Part shown: piece after piece, positions 36,781 through 47,443 of the stretch
Layout of the letters: every line of letters starts with the position of its first letter
Position numbering within the stretch: the first letter of the stretch is position 1
DNA from: Pratylenchus scribneri
Taxonomy: Eukaryota > Nematoda > Chromadorea > Rhabditida > Pratylenchidae
NCBI GenBank assembly: GCA_030063045.1
Contig: JAQSEB010000205.1
Coordinates: 186,001-250,000 of the forward strand
Reading direction: 5' to 3'
Length of the DNA stretch: 64,000 nt
Position numbers and translations under genes: made by a program
Notes under the pieces: generated by a model
Seen by the model: the letters and a program-made list of their open reading frames with translations, nothing else
What the model was told of the DNA's origin: nothing
The model's database searches: none

Positions 36781-39700
36781 TTAAGGCTTATAGCCACGAT
36801 GTCCGCCTCCACCTCGACCACCACAATTTCCGTCTCCGCTGCATCCAACGCCTCCACCACGGCTCATTCCTCCTCGACCACCATCATCAGCATTGATTTC
36901 ACCCATTTCAATTGCAACATCGCCGCCGGGTTTTTGTTTGAATCCTTTGTTTCCAGCTCTCACTGTTGTTAATTCAAAAAAAATTTTTTTAGGATGTTTA
37001 TTGAATATGAAAAATTGTTTTTGTTTATAGAATGTTATTAACCGATAATATTTATAACAAATTTTTAATTGGCCATAAAACTTTTTAGTGATCTGTGATC
37101 AAATTTGGAGCAAAATTTCCAGTCTTCCCACTTAGATTTTGAATTAAAAAAGAATATTTAGATAATTTTGGGTAGCTAAATTACAAAATTCATCAACCAA
37201 ATTTCTTGGCGATTTCAATGAAATCGCCAATTTCCATTATTCGCCTCAATATATATGTAGTAGATAATTCTGGGAATTAGCTATTCCCGGGATTAGCTAG
37301 GGGTTTGGGCTAGCTAATTTCCGGAATCTCGGCTTCTAGACATCGTACAGACTCGAGAGTGGGCTCATTCGACTCGTCATAGTCGATTTAGTCTATGAAA
37401 TTTCAATTACAGACCGAATTAAGGGCTAGGGTTAGGGCTATGGTTAAGGGCGGCATGGGTTTTAGGGGCTAAGATTAGGGTTTAGGGGTCTGTAATTGAA
37501 ATTTCATATAGTAAATCGACCATGACGAATCGAATGAGCCTACTCTCGAGTTTGTACGATGTCTAGAAACCGAGATTCCCAAAATTAGCTAGCTAGCTAA
37601 TCCCGGGACTAACTAATTCCCAGAATTAACTGTAGCATATATATCCTAATAACACATGCTTATAATTTGGGAAAGGGAGTGTACTAATTTGTCGAAAAAT
37701 GATTACTTTGCCGAAATTCTTTCTTGTCGAAAAAATCATTTTTAAGGCCGTATATTGGCCAAATCAGATTTTTTAGGATTCCCCAACCCTTAGCCCCCCT
37801 AATGCCATCTTGCTTTGAACCTAATCCGGAGCCCTAATACCTAGTTAAAATATAATATTTTTCGACACGAAAGAATTTCGGCAAATTAACTATTTTTTCG
37901 GCAAATTAATCATCTAATTCGGAAAATAATTGGCCTTAGTTAAAACAAATATACAAACCAAAAATTTTTAAAATTTTTAAAATAAATAAATTTATACTCT
38001 TCAACTTGAATTTGAGATAAAGTTAGGGATTTGAAAAACCCAATAAATTTTCTATTCTGAAAAAAGTACATATATCATTGTAGAAATTTATTTTCAAAAA
38101 TTATATACCTCCTTGATTTGCTGAATTGATGAGCATATTCTGAAATTCGTTATATAATTTTAGAATAATTTGTAAGTTTGTTCCCTATTTTTTACTATGA
38201 TTTTTAAACCTTTTTGCTAAGATTTTTATTGTAGATTCAGCTACCGAAAAATAGTACCTGACTGATATGATTTTCTGCTGGAGTACACTGATCAACACTG
38301 GTTAATTGTTTTTTTTTGTTTTGGAAAAAATCTTTAATTGCTTAACGAAACCGGTTTGGTTAGTATATTAGGATTATATTGAACGATCAAATATAGGCTT
38401 TTCAGGTACTTATCGATTTTGTATCCGTTGGGTCCCCACTTTGGTTATTCCGAATTAGGGTCAGGATCATTAGGGATCATTCAGAGATAGGATAATCCTA
38501 ATCCTGATTACCCAAAAAGGGATACAAAATCGATAAATACCGGCTTTTCTATGTTTCTGAATATAATAGTAATATTTAATTTATATTTGATTTTGATATT
38601 TTTAAAATGTATTTTGCTATTTAAAAGAAGAGTATTTAATTGCAAATTGTTACCTTTGCGATAAGATTAGTGGTGTGTTCATGATGATGGTGATTCACTT
38701 GAAGCTGATTGATAGTTCGAGGCCGTCGCTTGTGGTCGTCGTCACGGCAGCGGCAATAGCTGAAAATTAATTACAAATATTTTCAACTATTGAATAAAAA
38801 TATTTGAATTTAACTTCTTGAGTTATTCACTAGTGAAAAAATTGTGATTTAAACAAAATTTAATGTTAAAATTCTGAAAGGATAATTCATGAAACAAACA
38901 AATTTCCTTTATTTTTAAAGATAATAATTTTTTTTTAAAAAACATATTCAAAAATAAATTTACCATGCCCAACAAATAATGGAGCAAATAAGTGGAAAGA
39001 AAATGAAGGCAACATATCCATCATCACAGTCCTATATGGAGAAGATATATAAAAATAATGGAATATTTAAAAAGAATGGAATTGCGAGTCAAAAATAGGG
39101 TTCAGCGGTACCGCAGTACCGGTCGGTACTGGTACCGAAGTACCGGCCTTTAGCCAGTACCGGTACCGATTTTGCTAGTACCGGTACCGACATCGGTACT
39201 ACCGGTACCGTTTTTTCAACTCGGTACTAGTCGGTACTGACAAGCACCCCCTAAAATGGCATTTTTGGCCAAATTTTTATTTTTTTTTTTTACATTTTTT
39301 TCTTTAAAATGAAAATTTCAGTCAAATTTAAATCTTTTATGAAGCTATTTTTTATTTCTCTGTATCAAAAAAAATTTTTGATTTTTGAAAGAAAAAAAAT
39401 TGATTTTTTAAAAATTTTTATGATTTTTTACCATTTTTTCTCCAGTACCGTCAGTACAGTGAGCGGTTGCGCGCTGGGCTCAGAGGTGCGGGAATTAGAT
39501 GGAATATTTGGGATGGAAATTGGAACGGGTTCGAGGACTTAGGATTGGAGCTTTGGCCTTAAGCTCGAACGGAGGCCCCGGGAAATAATCTGGTTGTTGT
39601 CCCTCTTGATTGTTGGTCGACTCCTCTGGATTTGCTGGGCCTATTCTCGACTAACTTCTCGACTGACTGGTTTCCTCTAGACTGACTGGTGGAATTGTGT

Positions 39701-40465
39701 GGAATTGCTTATGAGGGGGGAAAAGGGGCGTTCCAGTGATGGATAAGGAAATGTTAAAGCGAATAGTTTGTGTTTATTGTGTTGAGCCCAATTGTGTCTT
39801 GTAATCCAGCCAAATTTCCCTTACAGTACCAACTAGTACCGGTACCGACCGGTGCCGAGTACCGGTACCGGGTACCGACCCTAAACCCAGTACCGGTACC
39901 GAATACCGAGTAGGCTGGTACCGGCAAGTACCGGTACCGATTTTGGTCCAAAGTACCGGTACCGCTGAACCCTAGTCAAAAATGGACAAATATCTCAGTC
40001 AGATAGGTACTTTAGCTAAATTGGCAGAGATACAAATACTCTACTTATTTAATATATATAGATCATTCAATATTGTATTACAATATTCATTCAATATTTT
40101 AATTATTTTATTCCATTTTAGATTTTATATATTCTTCAATCGAACTCAAGCTTAAACTGTTCTAAATTCCTCAAAATTACCCAACTACTTGTCATAATTT
40201 TTTTTAAAATTTAATTTTTCATAAAAAATTAGATCAGTTCACTGAATTCAAGACCGACTATAAATCGAGATTGAGAATTTTTACCACATCATATTTTAAA
40301 AAAGTTTCAATTATATGGCATTAAATTTTATTATTTTGGATATAAGAGTTCACAAATATTCCTTACCTTAAATGAGTTTGTTGGACAAAAGAGAAGGGTG
40401 ATTATACTAGCGTAGAGGAAGTAGATAATAATAGCAAAAATTAGAAAAATACAAGAACAAATCAT
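36781..40465 (-). CDS. Small membrane protein with Cys/His cluster and Gly-rich tail
   Basis: Five minus-strand exons, all phases consistent: 40367-40465, 38964-39031, 38654-38759, 38109-38139, 36781-36962; 161 residues. The ATG at 40465 opens a hydrophobic N-terminus (MICSCIFLIFAIII...), a signal peptide or first membrane segment. Exon 2 starts DCDDG and continues into a second hydrophobic stretch (YVAFIFFPLICSIICWA), followed at once by CYCRCRDDDHKRRP, a typical cytosolic juxtamembrane Cys/basic patch. Then come NHHHHEH and a C-terminal glycine-rich tail (MSRGGGVGC, GGRGGGGHRGYKP). All donors are GT and acceptors AG. Three introns hold mobile elements: foldback elements and MITEs at 37264, 37703 and 38404, and a hAT-type element at 39096. 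Exon structure is strong; the family is unknown to me, and a role at the membrane is inferred only from composition. Confidence 0.8.
37264..37627. mobile_element. Foldback element with ~140-bp arms and telomere-like core
   Basis: The left arm AATTCTGGGAATTAGCTA through GAAATTTCAATTACAGACC is mirrored by the right arm GGTCTGTAATTGAAATTTC through TAATTCCCAGAATTA. The core 37424-37486 reads GGGCTAGGGTTAGGGCTATG then GGGTTTTAGGGG, ATTAGGGTTTAGGGG. Non-coding, in the last intron of the minus-strand gene. Confidence 0.88.
37703..37890. mobile_element. Decayed copy of the 29581 foldback family
   Basis: Arms GCCGAAATTCTTTCTTGTCG and CGACACGAAAGAATTTCGGC are inverted. The core CCCAACCCTTAGCCCCCCTAA then CCTAATCCGGAGCCCTAATA is the reverse-complement style of the 29581-29800 core (telomere-like). 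Same intron as the previous element. Confidence 0.75.
38404..38541. mobile_element. hAT-type MITE, 138 bp, target duplication GGCTTTTC
   Basis: Ends AGGTACTTATCGATTTTGTA and TACAAAATCGATAAATACC are inverted. GGCTTTTC flanks at 38396-38403 and 38542-38549. The GGTACTT start is like the MITEs at 9963 and 29914. The core contains ATTAGGGTCAGGATCATTAGGG. Confidence 0.88.
39096..39974. mobile_element. hAT-type non-autonomous element with AGTACCGGTACCG subterminal repeats
   Basis: The inverted ends begin TAGGGTTCAGCGGTACCG. GTCAAAAA is duplicated at 39088-39095 and 39975-39982. Both subterminal zones (39110-39240 and 39825-39965) hold about ten copies each of AGTACCGGTACCG in both orientations, plausibly transposase sites. 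The ~550-bp middle is unrelated AT-rich plus a moderately GC-rich block (39460-39700) with no clear ORF. Inserted in intron 1 of the minus-strand gene. Confidence 0.92.
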
Positions 40466-40668
40466 TTTTTTTTGCGATTTATAGGAATTGGTAAAAATGA
40501 AGCTGAAAATGAAAAGAAATTTTCAAGATGATCACATAAACGTGGCTACATTTCCTTCCATATTGATGATGAAGAACACTTTTAAATTACTTTAATTTAT
40601 TCTATATAAATTGTTATAATTTATTCTAAGAAAGATTGGTGAAAACGTCAGCGAAAATTCTTCAAAAA

Positions 40669-40674
40669 ATGCCA
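40669..40674 (+). promoter_or_regulatory. ATGCCA motif (dorsal-gland box-like)
   Basis: ATGCCA lies 68 bases before the SPRY gene start. This six-base motif is reported as enriched upstream of dorsal-gland effectors, including SPRYSECs, in Globodera rostochiensis (the DOG box). Another lies at 61670-61675 upstream of the second secreted gene. Six bases are common by chance, so this is only suggestive. Confidence 0.3.
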
Positions 40675-40741
40675 ACACATGAGATATAATTTTTTTTAAG
40701 TAAATAAACAGACCATTTTCATTTCCAAAAAATATTTCAAA

Positions 40742-43618
40742 ATGGAAATTTTTTTTATTATTCTGTCTATTTTGGTCATCATAGCCAATGTAAAATAATA
40801 TTTAATAATATTTTATATTTAATTTTTAAAAAAAATATATGATAAAATCATAAAGTCAAAAACATTTGTAGGAGTGGATCAATTACGATCGGCGAAATGC
40901 AAACAAATTGAACGCAGCAGATCGCGGCCCAAATTTGAGATTGAGCTTTTTCAAACAAGATGACTCTTTAACATATTCTGGGTTTTATGGTAAAAATTAA
41001 ATAGAGAAAGTTGAATTAATAATTAATTCTAAAAGGATACAATTGTATTCGAGCTGTTTTGCCGATTCCTACATTCAATATGACCATGAGCAGCAGCCAC
41101 AAAAAACCGAATATTGCTTTTTATTTTGAAGTGGAAATGCTCAACTATTGGTGAAATATTAATTTAATTTTTATTTGAATATTATAAAAATTTGGGCGCA
41201 AAATTTAAATAAAAAACATATTGAAATTTTTCTGGTGCAATAGATAACAATTATCAACAATTGAGTGAATATTCATTCACCATCACCATTCATAGGCCGA
41301 TGAGCGTTTATATTGGATTTTGTGACAAAAAATTTCCATTAGAAGGCCAATGGCTTGGGAATGAGAAGAATTCAATTGGAATTGCAAGAAAAGGAGACAT
41401 TGTGATTGATGGATATATACTTAATTTCGGAGATGAAATTAAAAATTTCAAGACAGGAGATTTTGTTGGTATCGGAATAATCCATCTTCCAAATTTGGGA
41501 ATGGAATGTTTCGCCACATGCAATGGAAATCTAATGGGTAAAATATTATTGAAATTGATGATATTTAATTTGGCAGAAAAAAACATTGAAATTGGCAAAG
41601 AAAAGTATTGTAAAATGCCAAAAAAAAAAACTGAAAATGGCGGAAAAAACATTGAAAAATGCCAAAAAATACATTGAAAATGGCAGAAAAAAGTATTGCA
41701 AAATGCCAAAAAAAGTATTGAAAAATGCGAAAAAAAAAGTATTGAAAAATGGCAAAAAAAAATATTGCAAATGGCGAAAAGATTACAGCGGAATGGTTTG
41801 TCTTAGTAGACTCTGGGGCTAGGGGTCAATTTGCCCACCCTGCTATTTTATTTCAATTTGCCCATCTTTCAATTTGCCCACTTTCAAAAAGCCCACCCCC
41901 TATTTTATTTCAATTTGCCCGCCCCCCTATTTTCTTTCAATTTGCCCACAATTTTTGCCCACCTTAATTTTTATTATTCCCAGCGTCATCCTAAGCTTAT
42001 TAAGTGCCAAGTTTAGTCTACCCTAGGGTTTTCGACCATTCCGGATCCGATTCTGGTAACGGTTTTTCGAAATTTTTTAATCGGAGCAAGTTATTGCCAT
42101 ATAAATGAATGAAGGGAAAAATTGGACCATGCAAGGGCTTTGAAGATTATCGAGGTAAAAATTAGCCGTGCCAAGAATGCAAAAAGTTGCCATCGATGAG
42201 AAGTTGGGCCATCGCCATTTTGTGTTGTACCATCGGCAAAAAATGTACCAATGCCATCCAGTGTTGTGCCATCAAAATAAAAGGTGTGCCATCAACGTAA
42301 AACTGTGCTAAAGTCAAGGAAAGCTATGCCTTCGACCGATAGAGCTGTGCCATCAGCGATAGAGTTGTTATTGTGAAAGGGAAATGTCATTGGGGAAGAG
42401 GAGTGCCAATGGATTATGAGAATTTCTTGAGGTGGAGGCGAACATCCGGATGCCGAGGCAAACATCATGGAAGTGAAGGCGAGATCCTGGAGCAAAGGCG
42501 TTGATCAAGGGACCATCAGAATCACGGCCTCGTATCCTAATGTTTGCCTCCACCTTCAGAACCATGCCTCGATACTCTCAATGTTCGCCTTCACCTCCAG
42601 GATTTTCGACAAAATATTTTAATAAAATAGCATTTGAAATTGATCATGACACTCCTTCTTTCATTGGCACTCCACTTCCTTCAATGGCACTACCCCTTCT
42701 CCATTAATTATCAATTAAAAATTTAAAATTAGTTGTTCAAAATTAGCAATTATCAATTAACAATTAACAAATTCATACTTGACTTTTTATTTGGCAATTT
42801 TTCCATGCAAATATTCCAGCAAATTAAATCTAATATAGTCATAATCGAAGTCAGCAAGTTCGAAAAACTAAGTGACTACGAAATTGCTAGAAAATTCACC
42901 CCCGAATGTCGAAATAAATGAAAAGTAGATGGGTGGGCTTTTTGAAAAAAATAGGAGGGTGGGCATTTTGAAAGGGGGCAAATAGAAATAAAATACGGGG
43001 GTGGTCAAATTGAAATAAAATACGGGGGTGGGCTTTTTGAAATGTGGGCATTTTGAAAGTGGGCAAATTGAAATAAAATAGCAGGGTGGGCAAATTGAAA
43101 GGTGGGCAAATTGACAAGACGCCGACTCTGGATCTCATTAAAACTCATTGAATGGTATATAATTTACCATGGTTTGGTCTGATGAAAGGATATTAAAAAC
43201 CGTTAGAACAATTTTAAGATTTATGGTTTAATTTAAAATTAATAAAAAAAATTGATTATAACTAATAAGTCGAAGGTCGAACATTTATTATGAAACGATG
43301 CGCCTTTCGACGAGATCTATTTATTGACTAAAAGATGGTTTAGGACAAACTATTGAACCGTTTTCAATGATCTTTTCGCCATTTTTAATGTTTCAATTAT
43401 TTAAACCGAATAAATTTAATAAAGAAAAGCATTAAAAATGACAATTTTAATTTTTTTTTATTAATTTAATTTTAGGTAATATTGTATTGCCTGCAAGATT
43501 CTCCACGATTCAACTTTTCCCGGCCATCACAATGAATGTGGATACATCTAAAATCAGAGCCAATTTTGACAACAATGGTAAATGGCGTTTTAAGGAGTTC
43601 GGAAGTCTCCTTCTTTAA
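40742..43618 (+). CDS. Secreted SPRY-domain protein (SPRYSEC-like)
   Basis: Five exons, all in phase, 231 residues: 40742-40789, 40872-40989, 41036-41150, 41266-41537, 43476-43618. Exon 1 is exactly a signal peptide (MEIFFIILSILVIIAN). The rest forms one SPRY/B30.2 domain, residues ~55-220: AFYFEVEML, the SVYIGFCDKKFPLEGQWLG strand, IGIARKGDIVIDG, GDFVGIGI, MECFATCNGNLMGNIVLP and FPAITMN...KIRANF. A signal peptide plus a lone SPRY domain, with no membrane segment, is the SPRYSEC layout of cyst nematodes, where such proteins leave the gland and act inside plant cells; that role here is inference. The last intron (1.9 kb) holds a ~20-bp repeat array and a foldback element. The signal exon resembles that at 61861. 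Exon 4 starts at the second of two possible acceptors because the first gives an immediate stop. Confidence 0.88.
41580..41790 (+). repeat. ~20-bp A-rich tandem repeat (AAAAATGCCAAAAAAAGTATTG)
   Basis: About nine irregular copies of a word of the type AAAATGCCAAAAAAAGTATTG, alternating TGCC, TGGC and TGCG. It lies at the 5' end of the SPRY gene's last intron. Confidence 0.8.
41820..43128. mobile_element. Foldback element with arms made of TTTGCCCAC subrepeats
   Basis: The left arm (41820-41965) consists of repeated words such as CAATTTGCCCACC, TATTTTATTTC and CAAAAAGCCCACCCC. The right arm (42930-43128) is their inverse (GGGTGGGCTTTTTGAAA, GGTGGGCAAATTGAAA), ending near CCGACTCTGG versus GACTCTGGGG at the left. 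The middle 42120-42370 has irregular GTGCCATC repeats and no ORF. It sits in the last intron of the SPRY gene. Confidence 0.85.
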
Positions 43619-43821
43619 ATGACACAACAAAGGCGAAAGATGATGCTGAAAAGAAACATTTTAAAATTCGTGTGATGATAAATTCCATTTATTCGGCTGA
43701 ATATATCACTTTTGAGAACAAACATCACTGCCTATGCTCTTTTGATGGTCATTGAATTCCTTTGGGTTTTCAAATTCAAATTTAATGGTCATAATAAAAT
43801 CAGCCAGCAAATTAAATTGCC

Positions 43822-44166
43822 TGAGGAATGGCCGCCAGGCATCTCGCCATGTCTAACCTATTTTCCCCTTATCCCTATTCTTTTGTTATCTCTCCCCTTT
43901 TATCCCCCACTCTTGATCCAATCCCCCTTTTTATGCTTTATCCCCTTTCCGCCCCTTATCCACCAATTGTTAATCCCTTTATAAGCTAATCCCTTTTTCT
44001 CCTTTTCTTGAGCCATTCTCGCCTTCCCCTAATCCCCCTTCCTTCCGCCAATCCCGTCCGCCCAAACCCCCTGTTGTCCTTTTGCCATTTTTATTAATTT
44101 GGAATAAATATTATTTCATTCGTACATCTGGGGGCAGGGATCGGGTCAATTGGGGCGCAACCATCA
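43822..44166 (+). repeat. 5' LTR of the Gypsy-type element
   Basis: 345 bp, C-rich on the plus strand, with a CTTTATAAGC TATA-like box and GGAATAAATATT poly(A)-signal-like sequence near the 3' end. Matches 60771-61115. Confidence 0.95.
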
Positions 44167-44186
44167 TGGAGGTCTTACCCGGATCC
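44167..44186 (+). promoter_or_regulatory. Candidate tRNA primer-binding site
   Basis: TGGAGGTCTTACCCGGATCC starts at the first base after the LTR. TGG pairs with a tRNA CCA end and the rest would pair with an acceptor/T-arm. The tRNA species cannot be named without a tRNA set. Confidence 0.6.
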
Positions 44187-44612
44187 TCGTCGAGAGGCGG
44201 CGGATGGGAGGAACGATCAACGGTTGGAAGGGGGATTAAAAGACAACCAAAAATGGTCTCAAATACTAAAAATGTCAAAAATTAATAATATGAGGGAGAA
44301 AAATCGAACGAAAATTCCGGCCAAATATATAATAATGAATATACCCCAAATTCAAATAAACTCCCAAATAATTCAAAAAAGGACAATAATGAATACACAA
44401 TAAATAAAATTTCCTTTATGAAAATCGGCCAAAAATTAAATAAATTTCAATTGATTAAAAATACTGAAAAATATGAATTATTATTATCCAAAAATTGAAA
44501 ATGGCCATTCATTTTTTCCCTCTCAATTCTTTCCAATTCATCCATTCGGCCACAATGCCTACAAGGGAATCATGCAAATTCCAAATTGGTATAAAATAGA
44601 AACAAGATTAAC

Positions 44613-46716
44613 TCACTCCTCAACGCGGCGACCGCCCGGGGTGAGCCCAACATTTGCAACGCCAATTCCACCGCCTCCAGCCATCACATGCGGATTGCGG
44701 CCTGAATAATTATTGAATTATATTAAATATGATTAAAAATAAAAAATTATTACGGAAAAATGCCCGGACGGAATCACGGAATCGGCCAAATGGTGGATTG
44801 GCAAGAGCAGGCAAATTTTGACGGCGGCGGCGGCGGCAGACAAAAATGATGGCCAAAGAGGCCAAGATTCCCACGCCCAAGGCCCCCAAAACTGCCCACA
44901 CCGCGACGAAGAAAACAGTGGTCACGTCGAAAGTGACCCAGACATGGGGCAAGTTATTGGGATTGATGCCAGGAGGTGCGCAAATGCCGAGCTCGGGAAC
45001 ATCGTAACGGATGGATGTGTAACAGGCATTTGGAGGCAAACACGGCACACCAGCGCAGGTCACGTTCGAAAGAAATTCCCAAATCATTTCAAAGGGATTG
45101 AATGAAATTTATTAAAATTTTATTAAATTATGAGCTAAAATTATCATTGGAATAAATTAACGTTTGGAAAAAAATGCTCAAAAGACTAAACTTTCGGAAA
45201 ATGGTTGGAATGGAAAATACCAACCAACAGGGAACAAACATGAGTTTGGCCAAATTGAAAGTTGGAAATGAAGTGAAAATGGCCGCGAAATGAAATGAAT
45301 GGTCGATTTGCCCTTCGGGGACAGATCCAATGAGAAGGGGCAAATACAACCAGCCAAGTTGGCGCACGACGGGCATCGGAAATGTTGAGCCATCTAAAAA
45401 TAAAAAGGAAACACAAAGAATTTTTTCCTTTTAAACTTATCTAAAGTGAAGCAGCACAAAAAGGGGCAAATGCAACCAGCCAAATGGGCGCACGATGGGC
45501 ATCGAAAATGTTGAGTCATCTAAAAATATAAAAGGAGACACAAAGATTTTCCTTCCTTTTAAACTTATCTAATAGGAAAAGCAAAGCAAAAATGGGTCCC
45601 AGTGAGCAAAACTGAAAAATAGAGGGAAAGTAAAAAAATTGAAAATAAAATTATCTGTTTAAATTGCGCATTGTCCAGCCAATGGCATTGTTGGGGGACA
45701 TAAAGGGATCAAAGTCCAAATCGTACAAATCTGCAAAAGTTTTATTGGGATTAGCAGTGGAACAGTTGGTGGAAGTAAAGTTTGGAGGGCCCGACCAATG
45801 GATTTTGGCAAATTATAGACAATGTTAAAATGAGAGAAAATTATGTGGGGGCGTTCTTGTGCTGGCCAGCCAAAATTTTATATTCTTTTTGCCCCCACTA
45901 AAAAATTGAAAATAAAGCAATTAATCTTATTGTCTAAGCCGGCGCCGATCCTAAGAGTCGAAAGGCTATACCAATTGCTTTCTCCGATCATTCTTGCTAA
46001 AAGTCCTCAGAAAACTTACCAAAAACTTTGATCCAAAAAAATTGAGTATTGAAAATAATAAAAATCGTAAAACTTGCCTAATTTGTGCCTTGTTTGATTG
46101 GAATTGCCCAAGAATTGTGCAGCCATCAGCCAATTGAACCCATCGATCATTGCAACCGACAACTGTAATTTTAATTTTAATTAATAATTAGTCAAAAAAA
46201 AAGGGGATAATAATAAAAAAAAATAATAAATCTAGCTTTCAAGTAATTTTTCATTTTCCCGTCTCTTTTTCGCTGTTTTATTTTTTCATTCAAATTCCTC
46301 CTAATTCCCAAAAAATTTTCATTTTTCTCCTCCCCCTATTTTTTGTTGGCGGTGGTGATAAATCGGAAAATCAATTAAATCATTCTCCTCTTTGAAAAAA
46401 ATGGTGATTGTTTTAATTTTTGATTGAAAGTTCATTCTCCTCATTTTTGTGGTGATTGAATCCCAAAAATAGTAATAAAAAAAATATTATAAATCCGCTT
46501 TTGAGCTGGAATTTATCCCGAGAGACCCAAATCCAAACGAAAGCAGTGCCACCACCCGAAGAAATATTATTCCACTTTTTCGGCCGTGTAATTGCAATTG
46601 TCTCAACTCACCAAATATCTGCAATTGCCCGGAGGGGATACTTTGCTGCTGCGTTCCCGCCGATCCAAAGCCACCAAGAAAACGTCCATTTGGCCAATAT
46701 TGATCACATTGTCAAT
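44613..46716 (-). pseudogene. Antisense intron-containing gene fragment inside the retroelement
   Basis: Minus-strand exon-like blocks lie between the 5' LTR and gag. About 46708-46612 includes DQYWPNGRFLGGFGSAG, donor GTGAGT. 46162-46078 includes GCNDRWVQLADGCTILG, donor GCAAGT; these two join in phase 1. About 45825-45662 includes IHWSGPPNFTSTNCST and YDLDFDPFMSPNNAIGW. About 45380-45180 follows. About 45087-44750 carries the Cys pattern VTCAGVPCLPPNACY, then one membrane segment (VFFVAVWAVLGALGVGI...) and an RRRRR stop-transfer. 44701-44616 includes MAGGGGIGVANVGLTPGG. This reads as a single-pass receptor-like membrane protein. Clean acceptors are missing before some blocks, two blocks (45390-45460 and 45480-45535) are near duplicates, and the first exon is cut where gag begins. 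I infer a captured, partly decayed host gene; family not recognised. Confidence 0.55.
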
Positions 46717-46825
46717 TGAAAAATCATAATTTGATTAATAAATTTAAATTAAAATAAAATTATTGGATTAAACTACACTAAAATATCATATCCTTATTAA
46801 TTAAAAATAACCCCATTACAAATAA

Positions 46826-47443
46826 AAAGTGGAGAGAAAAGAAAGATTAGAAAAAAGAAATATTCGAAGAGAAGAATTATTAATTAAAAGGGAAATTGAA
46901 TCAATAAATAGAAACGAAAAAAGAAGAGAAAAAGAAAGGGAAAAAGTAACGAAATTAAAGGAATTAATAACCCCAGTAAGGAGAAGTATAGAAACAATGA
47001 ATATTAGCCAAAATGATGAAGAAAGGGATGAAAGAACAGAAGAGGAAGAAAGAAATGCAAGGGGCATGGCATTTTTGGCACAAAAAATTGAATTATTGGA
47101 ACGAAAATTAGCTGCGGCGCCAAAAGAAAAAAGGGTGGAAACGGTGCCAAAAAATTTGGCAGCACCGCGCTATGATGGCACAACGAATTTCTGGGAATAT
47201 TTGAAAAAGTTTAATATTTTCGCCACAGCCTCCGGCTGGGAAATTCCCGATTGTGCAAGAGCGCTCCCCGCACTTTTGGATGGCGACGCATTACAAATAT
47301 ATTTGAGCCTCCCAGATTTGGAAAAAAGTAATTGGAAAAATCTAACAGCAGCCATGGCAAAGCGAACAAGCCATGCAGATCCTAAGGGATTCGCGCGGCG
47401 ATGTTTGGCAAAAGCTAAGCTGCAAATAGGCGAAACTCACTGA
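46826..47443 (+). CDS. gag: Gag (matrix/capsid part) of the Gypsy-type element
   Basis: Open from 46826; the first in-frame ATG is at 46997, so translation may begin there or upstream after splicing. The N-terminal ~75 codons are very charged (Arg/Glu, coiled-coil-like). The capsid-like part includes APRYDGTTNFWEYLKKFNIF and ALLDGDALQIYLSL, the usual retrotransposon Gag fold signature. The frame stops at TGA 47441-47443 while the next frame, open from 47430, continues the capsid homology. So Gag is split by a +1 shift within 14 bases. In an element with identical LTRs this may be a recent mutation, an assembly error, or programmed. Confidence 0.8.
   Translation, partial: KVERKERLEKRNIRREELLIKREIESINRNEKRREKEREKVTKLKELITPVRRSIETMNISQNDEERDERTEEEERNARGMAFLAQKIELLERKLAAAPKEKRVETVPKNLAAPRYDGTTNFWEYLKKFNIFATASGWEIPDCARALPALLDGDALQIYLSLPDLEKSNWKNLTAAMAKRTSHADPKGFARRCLAKAKLQIGETH

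Noticed and set aside
36699..36972. Plus-strand Ser/Thr/His-rich frames
   Set aside because: Opposite-strand shadow of the glycine-rich last exon of the minus-strand gene.
41261..41677. SPRY exon extended into the A-rich repeat
   Set aside because: The GTAAAA donor at 41538 and the in-phase exon at 43476 complete the domain; reading on gives repeat-coded Lys/Asn.
43712..43984. 90-codon frame with proline-rich end, repeated at 60649-60933
   Set aside because: The repeated part is the LTR, not a duplicated gene.
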